In this document: one piece after another, positions 1-7,436 of the stretch
Layout of the letters: every line of letters starts with the position of its first letter
Position numbering within the stretch: position 1 is the first letter of the stretch
DNA from: JAHFUI01 sp041485905
GTDB taxonomy: Bacteria > Acidobacteriota > Vicinamibacteria > Vicinamibacterales > CAVVIG01
NCBI GenBank assembly: GCA_041485905.1
Contig: JBGPKK010000002.1
Span: 1 to 64,000 of the forward strand
Reading direction: 5' to 3'
Length of the DNA: 64,000 nucleotides
Made by a program: the position numbers and the translations under genes
Notes under the pieces: model-generated
What the model saw: only the letters and a program-made list of their open reading frames with translations
Database searches by the model: none
What the model was told of the DNA's origin: nothing

Positions 1-43
1 ATCGCGGCGCGCAGCACCGCGATACACACAAGTGAAAGACAGG

Positions 44-436
44 CTAATGCTGCTCGGGCCGGGCTTCCACGCTGCCAAAGAGGAGCAGCGACACGGCCTG
101 AAGAAGACTCTTGATGCTGCACGGCTTGTCCAGGTACGCCTCGTCCTGCCACAGCGTGACTTTTTCCTTGAACAGATTGTCGGCAAAGCCGGTCAGATAC
201 AACACCTTCAGCGACGGCTGATTCTGTCGCATGCGGCGCGCCAGCTCGTCGCCCGCCATCTGCGGCATCATCACGTCGGTCACCAGCACGTCCAGCGAGG
301 CGAGCTTCGACGCCGCCTCGATGGCGTCCAGGCCACTGGACGCGACGACGGTCTGATAGCCGGCTTCCCGCAGGACGCGGTCGACGAACTTGCGGACCGA
401 CTCCTCATCGTCGACGACCAGCACGCTGATCGGCAT
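44..436 (-). CDS. Stand-alone response regulator receiver protein
   Basis: This 130-residue protein is a single CheY-like receiver with no output domain. The acidic pair is D9/D10, the phospho-acceptor is D54 in LVTDVMMPQ, the conserved Thr is T82 and the Lys is K104 in LDKPCS. It should take a phosphoryl group from a histidine kinase, most plausibly the hybrid kinase encoded just upstream on the same strand, whose end lies about 75 bases away. The receiver of that kinase is similar in style (LLTDVVMPG). With no DNA-binding domain, the output must be protein-protein signalling or phosphorelay. The family call is secure and the partner is inferred. Confidence 0.93.
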   Translation of the reverse strand: MPISVLVVDDEESVRKFVDRVLREAGYQTVVASSGLDAIEAASKLASLDVLVTDVMMPQMAGDELARRMRQNQPSLKVLYLTGFADNLFKEKVTLWQDEAYLDKPCSIKSLLQAVSLLLFGSVEARPEQH

Positions 437-481
437 GGCGATGTTCCTCCTACTGCACGCGCGCCGGACGGGCGCGGCCAG

Positions 482-526
482 CGCTCACGGCGCTGACGGC
501 GCTGACGGCATTCACGGCGTTAACCA
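482..526. repeat. Degenerate 9-bp tandem repeat between kinase and receiver genes
   Basis: Five consecutive 9-mers of the form CGCTGACGG are seen (two exact, three with 1-5 changes). The stop codon of the hybrid kinase (512-514) lies inside the array. No inverted partner array is visible. It belongs with the other 7-9 bp arrays in this window. Confidence 0.75.
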
Positions 527-2491
527 TGGGGCTCCCTGCGTCCGCCGATCGAGAAGCTCCCGCACCGCCGTGGTCAGCGCGGCGGCAAGGAACGGTTTGC
601 CGAGGAAGCCGGCGTTCGGCCCGGTGAAGGCCGAGGACGGGGCCGCGTCGGCATACCCCGAGATGAACAGCACTCGCAACGCTGGTCGCTCGGAGACGCA
701 TCGCTGGGCGAGCGCTGGTCCGTTCATACCGGGCATGACGACATCGGTCAGCAGCAAATCAATCTCGGCGTGTTTCCCGAAGATCTCCTGTGCTTCACGC
801 GGGGTTCCGGCTTCGATCACGTGGTAGCCGTTCCGCCGCAGCAGCGCGCCCACGATGACGCGGACCGAATCTTCGTCTTCGACCAGCAGGATGGTCTCCC
901 GGCCGGCGAGGTCGTCGTCCTCCGATTCCACGACCTCCGATTCCACGACGTCGGAGACGATCGCCGGGAAATACAGCGTGAACACGCTGCCCCCGGCGGG
1001 CGGACTATCGACCGCGACGAACCCGCCGCTCTGATGGACGATGCCGTACACCGACGCCAGACCGAGGCCCGTGCCCTTTCCTTGTTCTTTCGTCGTGAAA
1101 AACGGCTCGAACAGATGCGCGCGCACTTTCGACGGGATGCCGGTGCCATTGTCGATGACGCGCAGGCGCACGTAGCGGCCGGCGGCGCCGCGGCGATCCG
1201 ACGGCATGTCGTCGGCGGCGAGGGTCACGTGCGCCAGGTCAACCTGAATCGCGCCGCCCATCGGCAGCGCGTCGCGCGCATTGAGCACGAGATTCAGGAC
1301 CGCCTGTTCGATTTGATGGGGATCGATCGTCACGACGGCCGGCCGACGTGCCGGCTCGACCTCAAGCGTGACGTCCTCGCGCAGCACGCGCCGAAGCATC
1401 GGCGTCACGCCGGCAAGCGTCCGGTTGAGGTCGACCTCCCGCGGCTGCAGCACCTGTTTCCGGCCGAACGCCAGCAACTGCTGCGTCAGCGCCGACGCGC
1501 GGTGACCCGCCTTCTGGATTTCCTCGAGATCGGCGCGATCGGGATCGTCGGGCGGACGGTGGGACAGCAGCAGCTCGGTGTAGCCGAGGATTGCCGTCAG
1601 GAGATTGTTGAAATCGTGCGCGATCCCGCCCGCCAGCCGTCCGACGCTTTCGATCCGTGCCGCCTGCGCCAGCCGCTCTTCGAGCAGCCGCCGATCGGTG
1701 ATGTCGCGGGCGACGCAGAGATGGCGGCCCGCCTGCACCCGGGCGCGGTAGCTGCATTCGACGATCCGCGGATTCGCGTGGCCGTTCAGGTGGTGCTCGC
1801 GATTGGCTTCGCCCAGCGCGATGAATTCCTCCCAGCTGGCCGCGAGCGACTCTTTGTCGTCGCTGATGAAGGTGTCCAACACTTCGCCAAGCAGGTTGCC
1901 GTGCGCCTTGCCGAAAAGCGCCGCGGCCGCGGGGTTCGCGTCGGTAATCGCGCGGCGATCGTCGAGCAGCATCATCGCGTCCGACGCGTCGTAGAACACC
2001 GCGCGGAACAGCCGTTCGCGTTCCAGGGCCGCGGCTTCCGCTTCGACGCTGGCCGTCACGTCGATCAGGTACCCGCGCAGCTCGACGAGCGCGCCGGCCG
2101 CGTCGTACTGACCGACGACGTTGGTCATCGTCTCGATCGGACGGCCGTCGCGGCGCCGTAATTTCACGCGGTAGCTTTCGAGCTGTTTCCGGCTGCGGAT
2201 CTCTTCCACGAATCCGTCCCGGTCGGACGGGGTCGCGTAGAGATCGGCCATGTTGGTCCCGATCGCGTCGTCTACCGACGCGAACCCGACCATTCGGACG
2301 AAGGCGGGGTTGCACGCGATGACGGTGCCGGACGGCGTCGAGATGACGATGCCGAGGGCCGCCTGCTCGAACAGCTCGTTGTAACGTTTTTCGGCGGCGA
2401 GGCGGGCCCATTCGAGCCTGTCGGCGGCTGATGTGTCGGGCGTGCCGGGCGTCGTGTCGTCGTCCATCACGCGGCGTGCATTTTCGCACAT
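512..2491 (-). CDS. PAS-domain hybrid sensor histidine kinase with C-terminal receiver
   Basis: The domain order in 659 residues is PAS 1 (about 38-150), PAS 2 (about 165-270), HisKA with the phospho-acceptor H292 in GIAHDFNNLL, an HATPase (N box NLVLNARDALP near 400, G1 box VIDNGTGIP near 446, F box FFTTKEQGKG, G2 box TGLGLAS) and a receiver (acidic DED at 538-540, D583 in LLTDVVMPG, K632). There is no transmembrane segment, so it is probably a cytosolic sensor. An internal ATG at 2467 (MDDDTTPG) is an alternative start. A doubled VVESE motif sits in the linker before the receiver. The gene is divergent from the HlyD efflux operon and upstream of a lone receiver, suggesting a phosphorelay. 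The signal sensed is unknown. Confidence 0.95.
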   Translation of the reverse strand: MCENARRVMDDDTTPGTPDTSAADRLEWARLAAEKRYNELFEQAALGIVISTPSGTVIACNPAFVRMVGFASVDDAIGTNMADLYATPSDRDGFVEEIRSRKQLESYRVKLRRRDGRPIETMTNVVGQYDAAGALVELRGYLIDVTASVEAEAAALERERLFRAVFYDASDAMMLLDDRRAITDANPAAAALFGKAHGNLLGEVLDTFISDDKESLAASWEEFIALGEANREHHLNGHANPRIVECSYRARVQAGRHLCVARDITDRRLLEERLAQAARIESVGRLAGGIAHDFNNLLTAILGYTELLLSHRPPDDPDRADLEEIQKAGHRASALTQQLLAFGRKQVLQPREVDLNRTLAGVTPMLRRVLREDVTLEVEPARRPAVVTIDPHQIEQAVLNLVLNARDALPMGGAIQVDLAHVTLAADDMPSDRRGAAGRYVRLRVIDNGTGIPSKVRAHLFEPFFTTKEQGKGTGLGLASVYGIVHQSGGFVAVDSPPAGGSVFTLYFPAIVSDVVESEVVESEDDDLAGRETILLVEDEDSVRVIVGALLRRNGYHVIEAGTPREAQEIFGKHAEIDLLLTDVVMPGMNGPALAQRCVSERPALRVLFISGYADAAPSSAFTGPNAGFLGKPFLAAALTTAVRELLDRRTQGAPWLTP

Positions 2492-2562
2492 TTACCGCGG
2501 CCCCACCGCCGGCCTGGTTGATTCGTGTGCATTGCCTTTTGACAGGCCGTGTGGCATGCTCA

Positions 2563-2577
2563 TGTTGATAGTCAACA
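2563..2577. promoter_or_regulatory. Perfect palindrome in the divergent kinase/efflux intergenic region
   Basis: TGTTGA-TAG-TCAACA has 6-bp arms and lies 54 bases before the HlyD start. A TTGACA hexamer lies at 2539-2544. This could be an operator for a dimeric repressor of the efflux operon. That role is inferred from position and symmetry only. Confidence 0.4.
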
Positions 2578-2630
2578 GAGCTACTGGCTGAACGTTTCGG
2601 ACTGGGTTTGCGTCTAAACCCCAAACCCCC

Positions 2631-3884
2631 ATGGATATAGCCCGTCCTTCCAACGTCCGGAAAAAACGCATCAGGCAGGTGGCCATCGCCGGCGCCAGCC
2701 TGGTGGCCGTCCTGCTGATCACGCTGGGACTTTCACGGCTCAAACCGGCGGCGCCCAGCGTCGAGGGCGCCACGGTCTGGCGCGACACCGTGAAACGCGG
2801 CCCCATGCTCCGGCAGGTCCGGGGCCTCGGCACGCTGGTGCCGGAAGACATTCGATGGATTCCTGCCACAACCCAGGGCCGGGTGGTCAAGATCATCCTG
2901 CGGCCCGGCACCTCGGTCACCACCGACAGCGTCATCCTCGAGCTCAGCAACCCGCAACTCGAACAGGAGCTGCACGACGCCGAATTGAAGGTGAAGGCCG
3001 CCGAGGCCACGCAGGCAAACCTTCGTGTGCAAGTGCAGAACGACCAGCTCTCGCAGCGCGCGTCTGCCGCGACGATCGAGGCCGAGTTCAACAAGGCCAA
3101 GACGGCGGCCGAGATGAAAGAAGCGCTCGCGAAGGACCAGCTCGTTTCAGCTCTCGATCTGAAACAGGCGCGCGTGGACGCCGAGCAGCTGGCCATTCGC
3201 GACGACATCGCGAAGCAGCAGGTGGCGAGCGGCGCCGAATCCATGCGGGCGCGCCTGGCGGTCCAGCAGTCGGATCTCGATCAGGTGCGCGCGGTGCTGA
3301 TGTTGAAGAAGCGGCAGTTCGACGAGTTGAAGGTGCGCGCCGGATTTTCCGGCATGCTGCAGCTGGTGCCCGTGGAAGTCGGCCAGCAGGTCGCTCCGGG
3401 CGCGAACCTGGCGCGCGTGGCCAATCCATTGCGGCTGAAGGCAGAATTGAAGATAGCCGAAACGCAGGCCAAGGACATCCAGATTGGCCAAGAGGCGTCG
3501 ATCGATACGCGCAACGGCGTCGTCGACGGACGCGTGATGCGTCTCGATCCGTCGGTGCAGAACGGGACGCGCACGGTTGACGTCTCGCTGCCCGACGCGC
3601 TGCCCAAAGGTGCGGTTCCGGACTTGAGCGTCGACGGCACCATCGAGCTCGAACGCCTCAACGACGTCTTGTACGTCGGCCGGCCGGCGTTCGGCCAGGA
3701 TCAAAGCACGGTCGGCCTCTTCAAAGTCGACCCCGACGGCAGCGGGGCGACAAGGGTCCAGGTGAAGCTCGGACGCAGCTCGGTCAACACCGTGGAAGTC
3801 CTGGCGGGTCTCAAGGTCGGCGACGCGGTCATTTTGTCGGACATGTCAGCCTGGGACGCGTTTGATCGCGTGCGCCTGAAATAG
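2631..3884 (+). CDS. HlyD-family efflux adaptor (periplasmic membrane fusion protein)
   Basis: This 417-residue protein has an N-terminal cytoplasmic stub, one membrane helix (about residues 22-40), a biotinyl-lipoyl-like strand pair (GRVVKIILRPGTSVTTDS and its mate around residues 235-260), a long alpha-helical hairpin rich in Ala, Gln and Lys (about 105-230) and beta-barrel domains to the C-terminus. Such adaptors link an inner-membrane ABC transporter to an outer-membrane channel. Two ABC ATPase genes follow at once (22-base gap), as in MacAB-type operons, but no permease gene is present. A TTGACA hexamer and a palindrome lie upstream. The substrate cannot be told. Confidence 0.9.
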   Translation: MDIARPSNVRKKRIRQVAIAGASLVAVLLITLGLSRLKPAAPSVEGATVWRDTVKRGPMLRQVRGLGTLVPEDIRWIPATTQGRVVKIILRPGTSVTTDSVILELSNPQLEQELHDAELKVKAAEATQANLRVQVQNDQLSQRASAATIEAEFNKAKTAAEMKEALAKDQLVSALDLKQARVDAEQLAIRDDIAKQQVASGAESMRARLAVQQSDLDQVRAVLMLKKRQFDELKVRAGFSGMLQLVPVEVGQQVAPGANLARVANPLRLKAELKIAETQAKDIQIGQEASIDTRNGVVDGRVMRLDPSVQNGTRTVDVSLPDALPKGAVPDLSVDGTIELERLNDVLYVGRPAFGQDQSTVGLFKVDPDGSGATRVQVKLGRSSVNTVEVLAGLKVGDAVILSDMSAWDAFDRVRLK

Positions 3885-3905
3885 CGGGCGCACAATGAGG
3901 AGAAG

Positions 3906-4625
3906 ATGATGGCCGAGACTGAATTGCAACCGCTCATCAGGCTGGACGCCGTGACGAAGGTGTTTCTCACCGATGAAGTGGAAACGCACGCCTTGTCGAA
4001 CATCAACGCCCAGATCGGCAAAGGCGAATACGTGGCCATTGCCGGACCGTCGGGCTGCGGCAAATCCACCCTGCTGTCGATCCTTGGCCTGCTCGATTCG
4101 CCGTCGGAGGGCTCGTATCAGCTCAACAGCCGTCCGGTCGCCGAGCTGCCCGCCTCGGAACGCGCGCGCGTGCGCAACCGCGAGATCGGATTCATCTTTC
4201 AGAGCTTTAACCTGATTGGCGATCTCACCGTCTTCGAAAACGTGGAACTGCCGCTGACGTATCGAGGCATGCGGTCGGCCGAGCGCAAGCAGCGCGTCGA
4301 GGCGGCGCTCGAGCGCGTCGGGATGGCGCATCGCGCCAAGCACCTCCCCAGCCAGCTCTCCGGCGGTCAGCAGCAGCGCGTCGCCGTCGCGCGCGCGGTC
4401 GCGGGCGAGCCGCTCATCCTGCTCGCGGACGAGCCGACCGGCAACCTGGATTCGCGCAGCGGCGAAGCGGTCATGGATCTGCTCAAGGAACTGCATCAAA
4501 GCGGCGCGACCATCTGCATGGTGACGCACGATCCGCGCTACGCGCGGCACGCCGACCGCAGCATCCACCTCTTCGACGGCCGCATCGTCGAAGAGCCGCT
4601 GGAGATGGCTACTCTCACGCAGTAA
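3906..4625 (+). CDS. MacB/LolD-type ABC transporter ATP-binding protein
   Basis: This 239-residue nucleotide-binding subunit carries Walker A GPSGCGKST, a Q-loop (IFQSFNLIGDL), signature LSGGQQQRVAVARA, Walker B LILLADEPTGNLDS and the H-loop MVTHD. All catalytic residues are present. A good ribosome site (GAGGAGA) lies 5-10 bases before the ATG. It belongs to the LolD/MacB/FtsE branch that works with FtsX-like permeases and HlyD adaptors, and sits between the adaptor and a second ATPase. The partner permease must be elsewhere, because none is encoded here. Confidence 0.94.
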   Translation: MMAETELQPLIRLDAVTKVFLTDEVETHALSNINAQIGKGEYVAIAGPSGCGKSTLLSILGLLDSPSEGSYQLNSRPVAELPASERARVRNREIGFIFQSFNLIGDLTVFENVELPLTYRGMRSAERKQRVEAALERVGMAHRAKHLPSQLSGGQQQRVAVARAVAGEPLILLADEPTGNLDSRSGEAVMDLLKELHQSGATICMVTHDPRYARHADRSIHLFDGRIVEEPLEMATLTQ

Positions 4626-4659
4626 CAGCGGTTTCGGGTCCAGGGCTCAGTCGGCTGCC

Positions 4660-5328
4660 ATGCTCATCTCTCTGCGCAACCTCGAAAAGTCCTACCCGCA
4701 CGGCGTTGGGCGGACCTACGTGCTGCGCCGGATCGACGCGGACATCAAGGACGGCGAGTTCGTGTCGATTATGGGGCCGTCAGGGGCCGGCAAGTCGACG
4801 CTGCTGCACATCCTGGGCATGCACGACAGCGCCTGGGTCGGCGAGTATTACTTCATGGACCAGGCCGTGCACCGCCTGAATCCGAAGCAGCGGGCCGAGC
4901 TCCACAAGAAGCACATCGGGTTCGTTTTTCAGAGCTACCACCTGCTCGACAACTTGACGGTGTACGAAAACCTGGAGATCCCGCTGTCCTACCGGAACGT
5001 CAGCCGGAAGGATCGCCAGGGCATGGTGGCTGACATCCTCGACCGCTTCCGGATTGTCGGGAAGAAGGACCTCTATCCGAATCAGCTCTCGGGCGGACAG
5101 CAACAGCTGGTCGGCGTCGCGCGGGCGGTGATCGCCAACCCCCAGGTGCTCCTCGCCGACGAGCCGACAGGAAACCTCCACTCCGCGCAAGGCAAGGAGA
5201 TCATGGAGCTGTTCCGCACGCTGAACGACGGTGGCACCACGATCGTTCAGGTGACGCATTCGGAAGTGAATGCGTCGTACGGCAGCCACGTCATCCACCT
5301 CCGCGACGGCTGGATCGTTGACGACTGA
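4660..5328 (+). CDS. Second ABC transporter ATP-binding protein, divergent signature and D-loop
   Basis: This 222-residue ATPase is of the same LolD/MacB branch as its upstream neighbour. Walker A is GPSGAGKST, the Q-loop FQSYHLLDNL, Walker B VLLADEPTGN and the H-loop VTHSE. Two positions are unusual: the signature reads LSGGQQQLVGVARA (Leu for the usual Arg) and the D-loop reads NLHS rather than NLDS. Together they suggest reduced ATP hydrolysis or an asymmetric partner role, for example a heterodimer with the canonical ATPase 34 bases upstream. That pairing is inferred. The next gene (dut) is convergent, so the operon ends here without a permease. Confidence 0.92.
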   Translation: MLISLRNLEKSYPHGVGRTYVLRRIDADIKDGEFVSIMGPSGAGKSTLLHILGMHDSAWVGEYYFMDQAVHRLNPKQRAELHKKHIGFVFQSYHLLDNLTVYENLEIPLSYRNVSRKDRQGMVADILDRFRIVGKKDLYPNQLSGGQQQLVGVARAVIANPQVLLADEPTGNLHSAQGKEIMELFRTLNDGGTTIVQVTHSEVNASYGSHVIHLRDGWIVDD

Positions 5329-5366
5329 AGAGCACGCCGGCTCGCAGATTCGTACGTACTCGCGTG

Positions 5367-5819
5367 TCAGGCGCCTGAGTGGCCGAAGCCGCCGCTGCCC
5401 CTCGCGGTCGGCGGCAGCTGGGTCACTTCATCCCACGTCACGCGGACGACGGGCGCGATGACGAGCTGCGCGATCCGCATGCCCCGCGAGACGGTGAACG
5501 GCGTGCGTCCCAGGTTGATCAGCGGCACCCGGATCTCGCCGCGATAATCCGAATCGATGGTGGCCGGCGCGTTGGGCACGCAGATGCTGTGTTTGACCGC
5601 AAGGCCCGAGCGCGGACGAATCTGACCTTCAAATCCCCTGGGAATCGCCATCTCGAGGCCGGTTGGGACGAGGCCGACATCGCCAGGATGGATGACCATG
5701 TCGCTGCCGACCGCGGCATGGAGATCCATCCCCGCAGCACCGTCGGTCATGTAAGCCGGCAACGAGAGGCCGTCAGCGGACGGCAGGCGTCGGATTGGCA
5801 GTCGGAGATCGGCGGGCAC
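5367..5819 (-). CDS. dut: dUTP diphosphatase (trimeric dUTPase)
   Basis: This enzyme hydrolyses dUTP to dUMP and PPi, keeping uracil out of DNA and feeding dTMP synthesis. The 150 residues contain the five family motifs in order: [20 protein letters not shown], the motif 3 block with [19 protein letters not shown] and the C-terminal GSGGFGHSG arm that closes over the active site. In motif 3 the residue before TIDSDY is Ala (APATIDSDY) where Gly is usual. The length is normal for the family. It is convergent with the ABC operon and divergent from the TIGR03435 gene. The window also encodes a family 4 uracil-DNA glycosylase. Confidence 0.96.
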   Translation of the reverse strand: MPADLRLPIRRLPSADGLSLPAYMTDGAAGMDLHAAVGSDMVIHPGDVGLVPTGLEMAIPRGFEGQIRPRSGLAVKHSICVPNAPATIDSDYRGEIRVPLINLGRTPFTVSRGMRIAQLVIAPVVRVTWDEVTQLPPTARGSGGFGHSGA

Positions 5820-5880
5820 GCGCGCATGTTACTCGACGTCGCTCGCCTCCGCTGAATCGGATCGGGCGCATAATGTGGGG

Positions 5881-6738
5881 ATGATCAAAGAACTGTTCGT
5901 AGGCGCGGCGGTCGGCCTGGTCATCGTGACGGCGCCAGCAACGGTTTCGCTCCGCGCGCAGTCCCCACCCGTTGACGCAGAGCACCCGGCCTTCGAAGTC
6001 GCGTCCGTCAAGACAGCCAGTGCGGGGAATCCGGGGGTGGCGATGCAAATTCAGGGTGGTCGGTATACGGCGACGAACATCCCGCTACGCAGCCTGATCA
6101 TCAACGCCTATCGGGTTCGGGACGCTCAAATCCTGGGCGGGCAGAGTTGGCTCACTGACCGATTCGACATCGTCGCCAAGGCGGAAGGCAGCCCTTCTCC
6201 GGCGCAGATGCAGCTCATGATGCGGAGACTGCTCGCGGATCGATTCAAGCTTGTCGTCCACACGGAGACGAGGGACCTTCCGATTTACGCGCTCGTCCTG
6301 AACCGGAGCGACGGCAAGCTCGGCCCACAACTTCGCACCGCAGCGGCCGATTGCACCGCTTCGCGCGGTCGCTTCACGTCCACGGGATCTTCCGCGTCAC
6401 CCCTCCAGCGGCCCACCTGTGGCATGACCATGAGCGGAGGCAATCTGATGGCCGGTGGAATCCCGATCGCAAACCTGGCGGCTACGCTGTCCGGCTTCGT
6501 GAATCGAATCGTGCAGGATCGCACAGGGCTTACGGGCAACTTTGATTTGGATCTCCGGTGGACGCCGGATCAGCTCGGAACCCAACCGCCTGGGGCGGCC
6601 CCTGATGCGCTCCCGCTCGCCGACGGTCCTTCGATCTTCACGGCGGTGCAGGAACAGCTCGGGCTCAAGTTGGAATCAACCAAAGCCCCGCTCGACGTCC
6701 TCGTCATCGATCGTGTGGAAAAACCCACGCCAGATTAG
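5881..6738 (+). CDS. TIGR03435-family secreted protein
   Basis: This roughly 285-residue protein has an N-terminal signal peptide (hydrophobic FVGAAVGLVIVTAPATVSL ending near LRAQ) followed by the family core: FEVASVKTAS, a GGRYTATNIPLRSLI block, ILGGQSWLTDRFDIVAKAEG, LLADRFKLVVHTETRDLPIYALV and the C-terminal LDVLVIDRVEKPT. TIGR03435 proteins are greatly expanded in Acidobacteriota, often paired with BlaR/M56 sensors, and their function is unproven. The ATG at 5881 is preferred because GTGGGG just before it looks like the ribosome site; a GTG at 5875 is the alternative. A CATAAT hexamer at 5869-5874 may be a -10 box, which would make the mRNA nearly leaderless. Confidence 0.9.
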   Translation: MIKELFVGAAVGLVIVTAPATVSLRAQSPPVDAEHPAFEVASVKTASAGNPGVAMQIQGGRYTATNIPLRSLIINAYRVRDAQILGGQSWLTDRFDIVAKAEGSPSPAQMQLMMRRLLADRFKLVVHTETRDLPIYALVLNRSDGKLGPQLRTAAADCTASRGRFTSTGSSASPLQRPTCGMTMSGGNLMAGGIPIANLAATLSGFVNRIVQDRTGLTGNFDLDLRWTPDQLGTQPPGAAPDALPLADGPSIFTAVQEQLGLKLESTKAPLDVLVIDRVEKPTPD

Positions 6739-6749
6739 GTTGGAAGGAA

Positions 6750-6826
6750 TGGTCGGGACGCCGGGATTCGAACCCGGGATCTCTTGACCCCCAGTCAAGC
6801 GCGATACCAGGCTTCGCTACGTCCCG
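6750..6826 (-). tRNA. tRNA-Pro (anticodon GGG)
   Basis: On the minus strand the 77-base gene runs from CGGGACG at 6826 to an encoded CCA at 6750-6752. The acceptor stem CGGGACG/CGTCCCG pairs perfectly with discriminator A. The anticodon stem is CTTGA/TCAAG with the 7-base loop CTGGGGG, giving anticodon GGG. The T arm is CCCGGGTTCGAATCCCGG, and the D arm contains AGCCTGGTA. It reads CCC/CCU proline codons. It lies 11 bases beyond the TIGR03435 stop, on the opposite strand. Confidence 0.96.
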
Positions 6827-6893
6827 ATTGGCCGATTGTACTCCGAAAGATTTCCGTCTCGCCGCGCTCTGCGGCCCCGGCCGTGTGATTGTC

Positions 6894-7409
6894 TTACGCT
6901 GACCGCTTCCGCCTCGACACCGGGCGCTGCCGGGACGGTGTGCTTTTCCCTCGTGCCGTCTGGACGGGGCGGCGAGCGATCCGCCGTGGCGGCGAAACTG
7001 TGTGCGTCGCCGCGCGAAACTCCCCGTCGCCCGATCGCGTGGCGAGCAGCTCGAGAATCGCGCGAAGGCCGCGCTTCACTTCGGTCAACCGGTACCGCGC
7101 GTTCTGACCGATCAGCTCGTCGAGCGGCGAATCTTCGGCGACCGGCGTCGCTTCCTCTTCGAGCCGGCGCCGCGCGCCGGCGAGCGTCAATCCCTCGACG
7201 AGCAGCAGATTCTTAATCCGTATCACCTGCTCGACATCCGCCCGCCGATACAGGCGCGGACCGCCTGCCGTTCTCGCGATCCCCAGGTGTGGGAACTCCG
7301 ACTCCCATGAGCGCAGCACATAGGGCTGCACATGGACAAGCTCGCAGACCTCCGCCGCCTTGAAGAGCGCGCGTTTGGGAATCTCGATGTGACCCGGAAC
7401 ATCGGCCAT
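6894..7409 (-). CDS. MerR-family transcriptional regulator
   Basis: The N-terminal half is a MerR winged helix: KALFKAAEVCELV-type helix, VQPYVLRSWESEFPHLG, GGPRLYRRADVEQVIRIKNLL. It is followed by a short helix with LTLAGARRRLEEE and a basic, low-complexity tail (RRIARRPVQTARGKSTPSRQ). No metal-binding cysteine pattern of the classical MerR sensors is seen, so the effector is unknown. The ATG at 7409 (MADVPGHIEIPKR) is chosen because the family begins shortly before the helix-turn-helix. An upstream in-frame ATG at 7433 would add eight residues. The gene follows der by 27 bases on the same strand and may be co-transcribed. Confidence 0.88.
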   Translation of the reverse strand: MADVPGHIEIPKRALFKAAEVCELVHVQPYVLRSWESEFPHLGIARTAGGPRLYRRADVEQVIRIKNLLLVEGLTLAGARRRLEEEATPVAEDSPLDELIGQNARYRLTEVKRGLRAILELLATRSGDGEFRAATHTVSPPRRIARRPVQTARGKSTPSRQRPVSRRKRSA

Positions 7410-7436
7410 CGCCGCAAAAGTATAGCCCACCAAACG

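Noticed and set aside
1..43. Terminator hairpin at the left edge (CGCGG and CCGCG arms)
   Set aside because: The stem is only five bases, there is no T run, and the sequence is cut by the window edge.
770..2161. Long plus-strand open frame opposite the hybrid kinase
   Set aside because: The minus strand encodes a complete kinase with all motifs. The opposite frame is Arg/Asp/Val-rich with no recognisable domain, typical of high-GC antisense frames.
2539..2570. Promoter for the efflux operon from the TTGACA at 2539
   Set aside because: There is no acceptable -10 hexamer at 16-18 bases. Only a weak TTGATA at 20 bases is present, so it is mentioned but not listed as a promoter.
4636..4655. Remnant of a GGGCTCA-type heptamer array between the two ABC ATPase genes
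   Set aside because: Only one or two unit-like matches (GGGTCCA, GGGCTCA) are present, too few to separate from chance.
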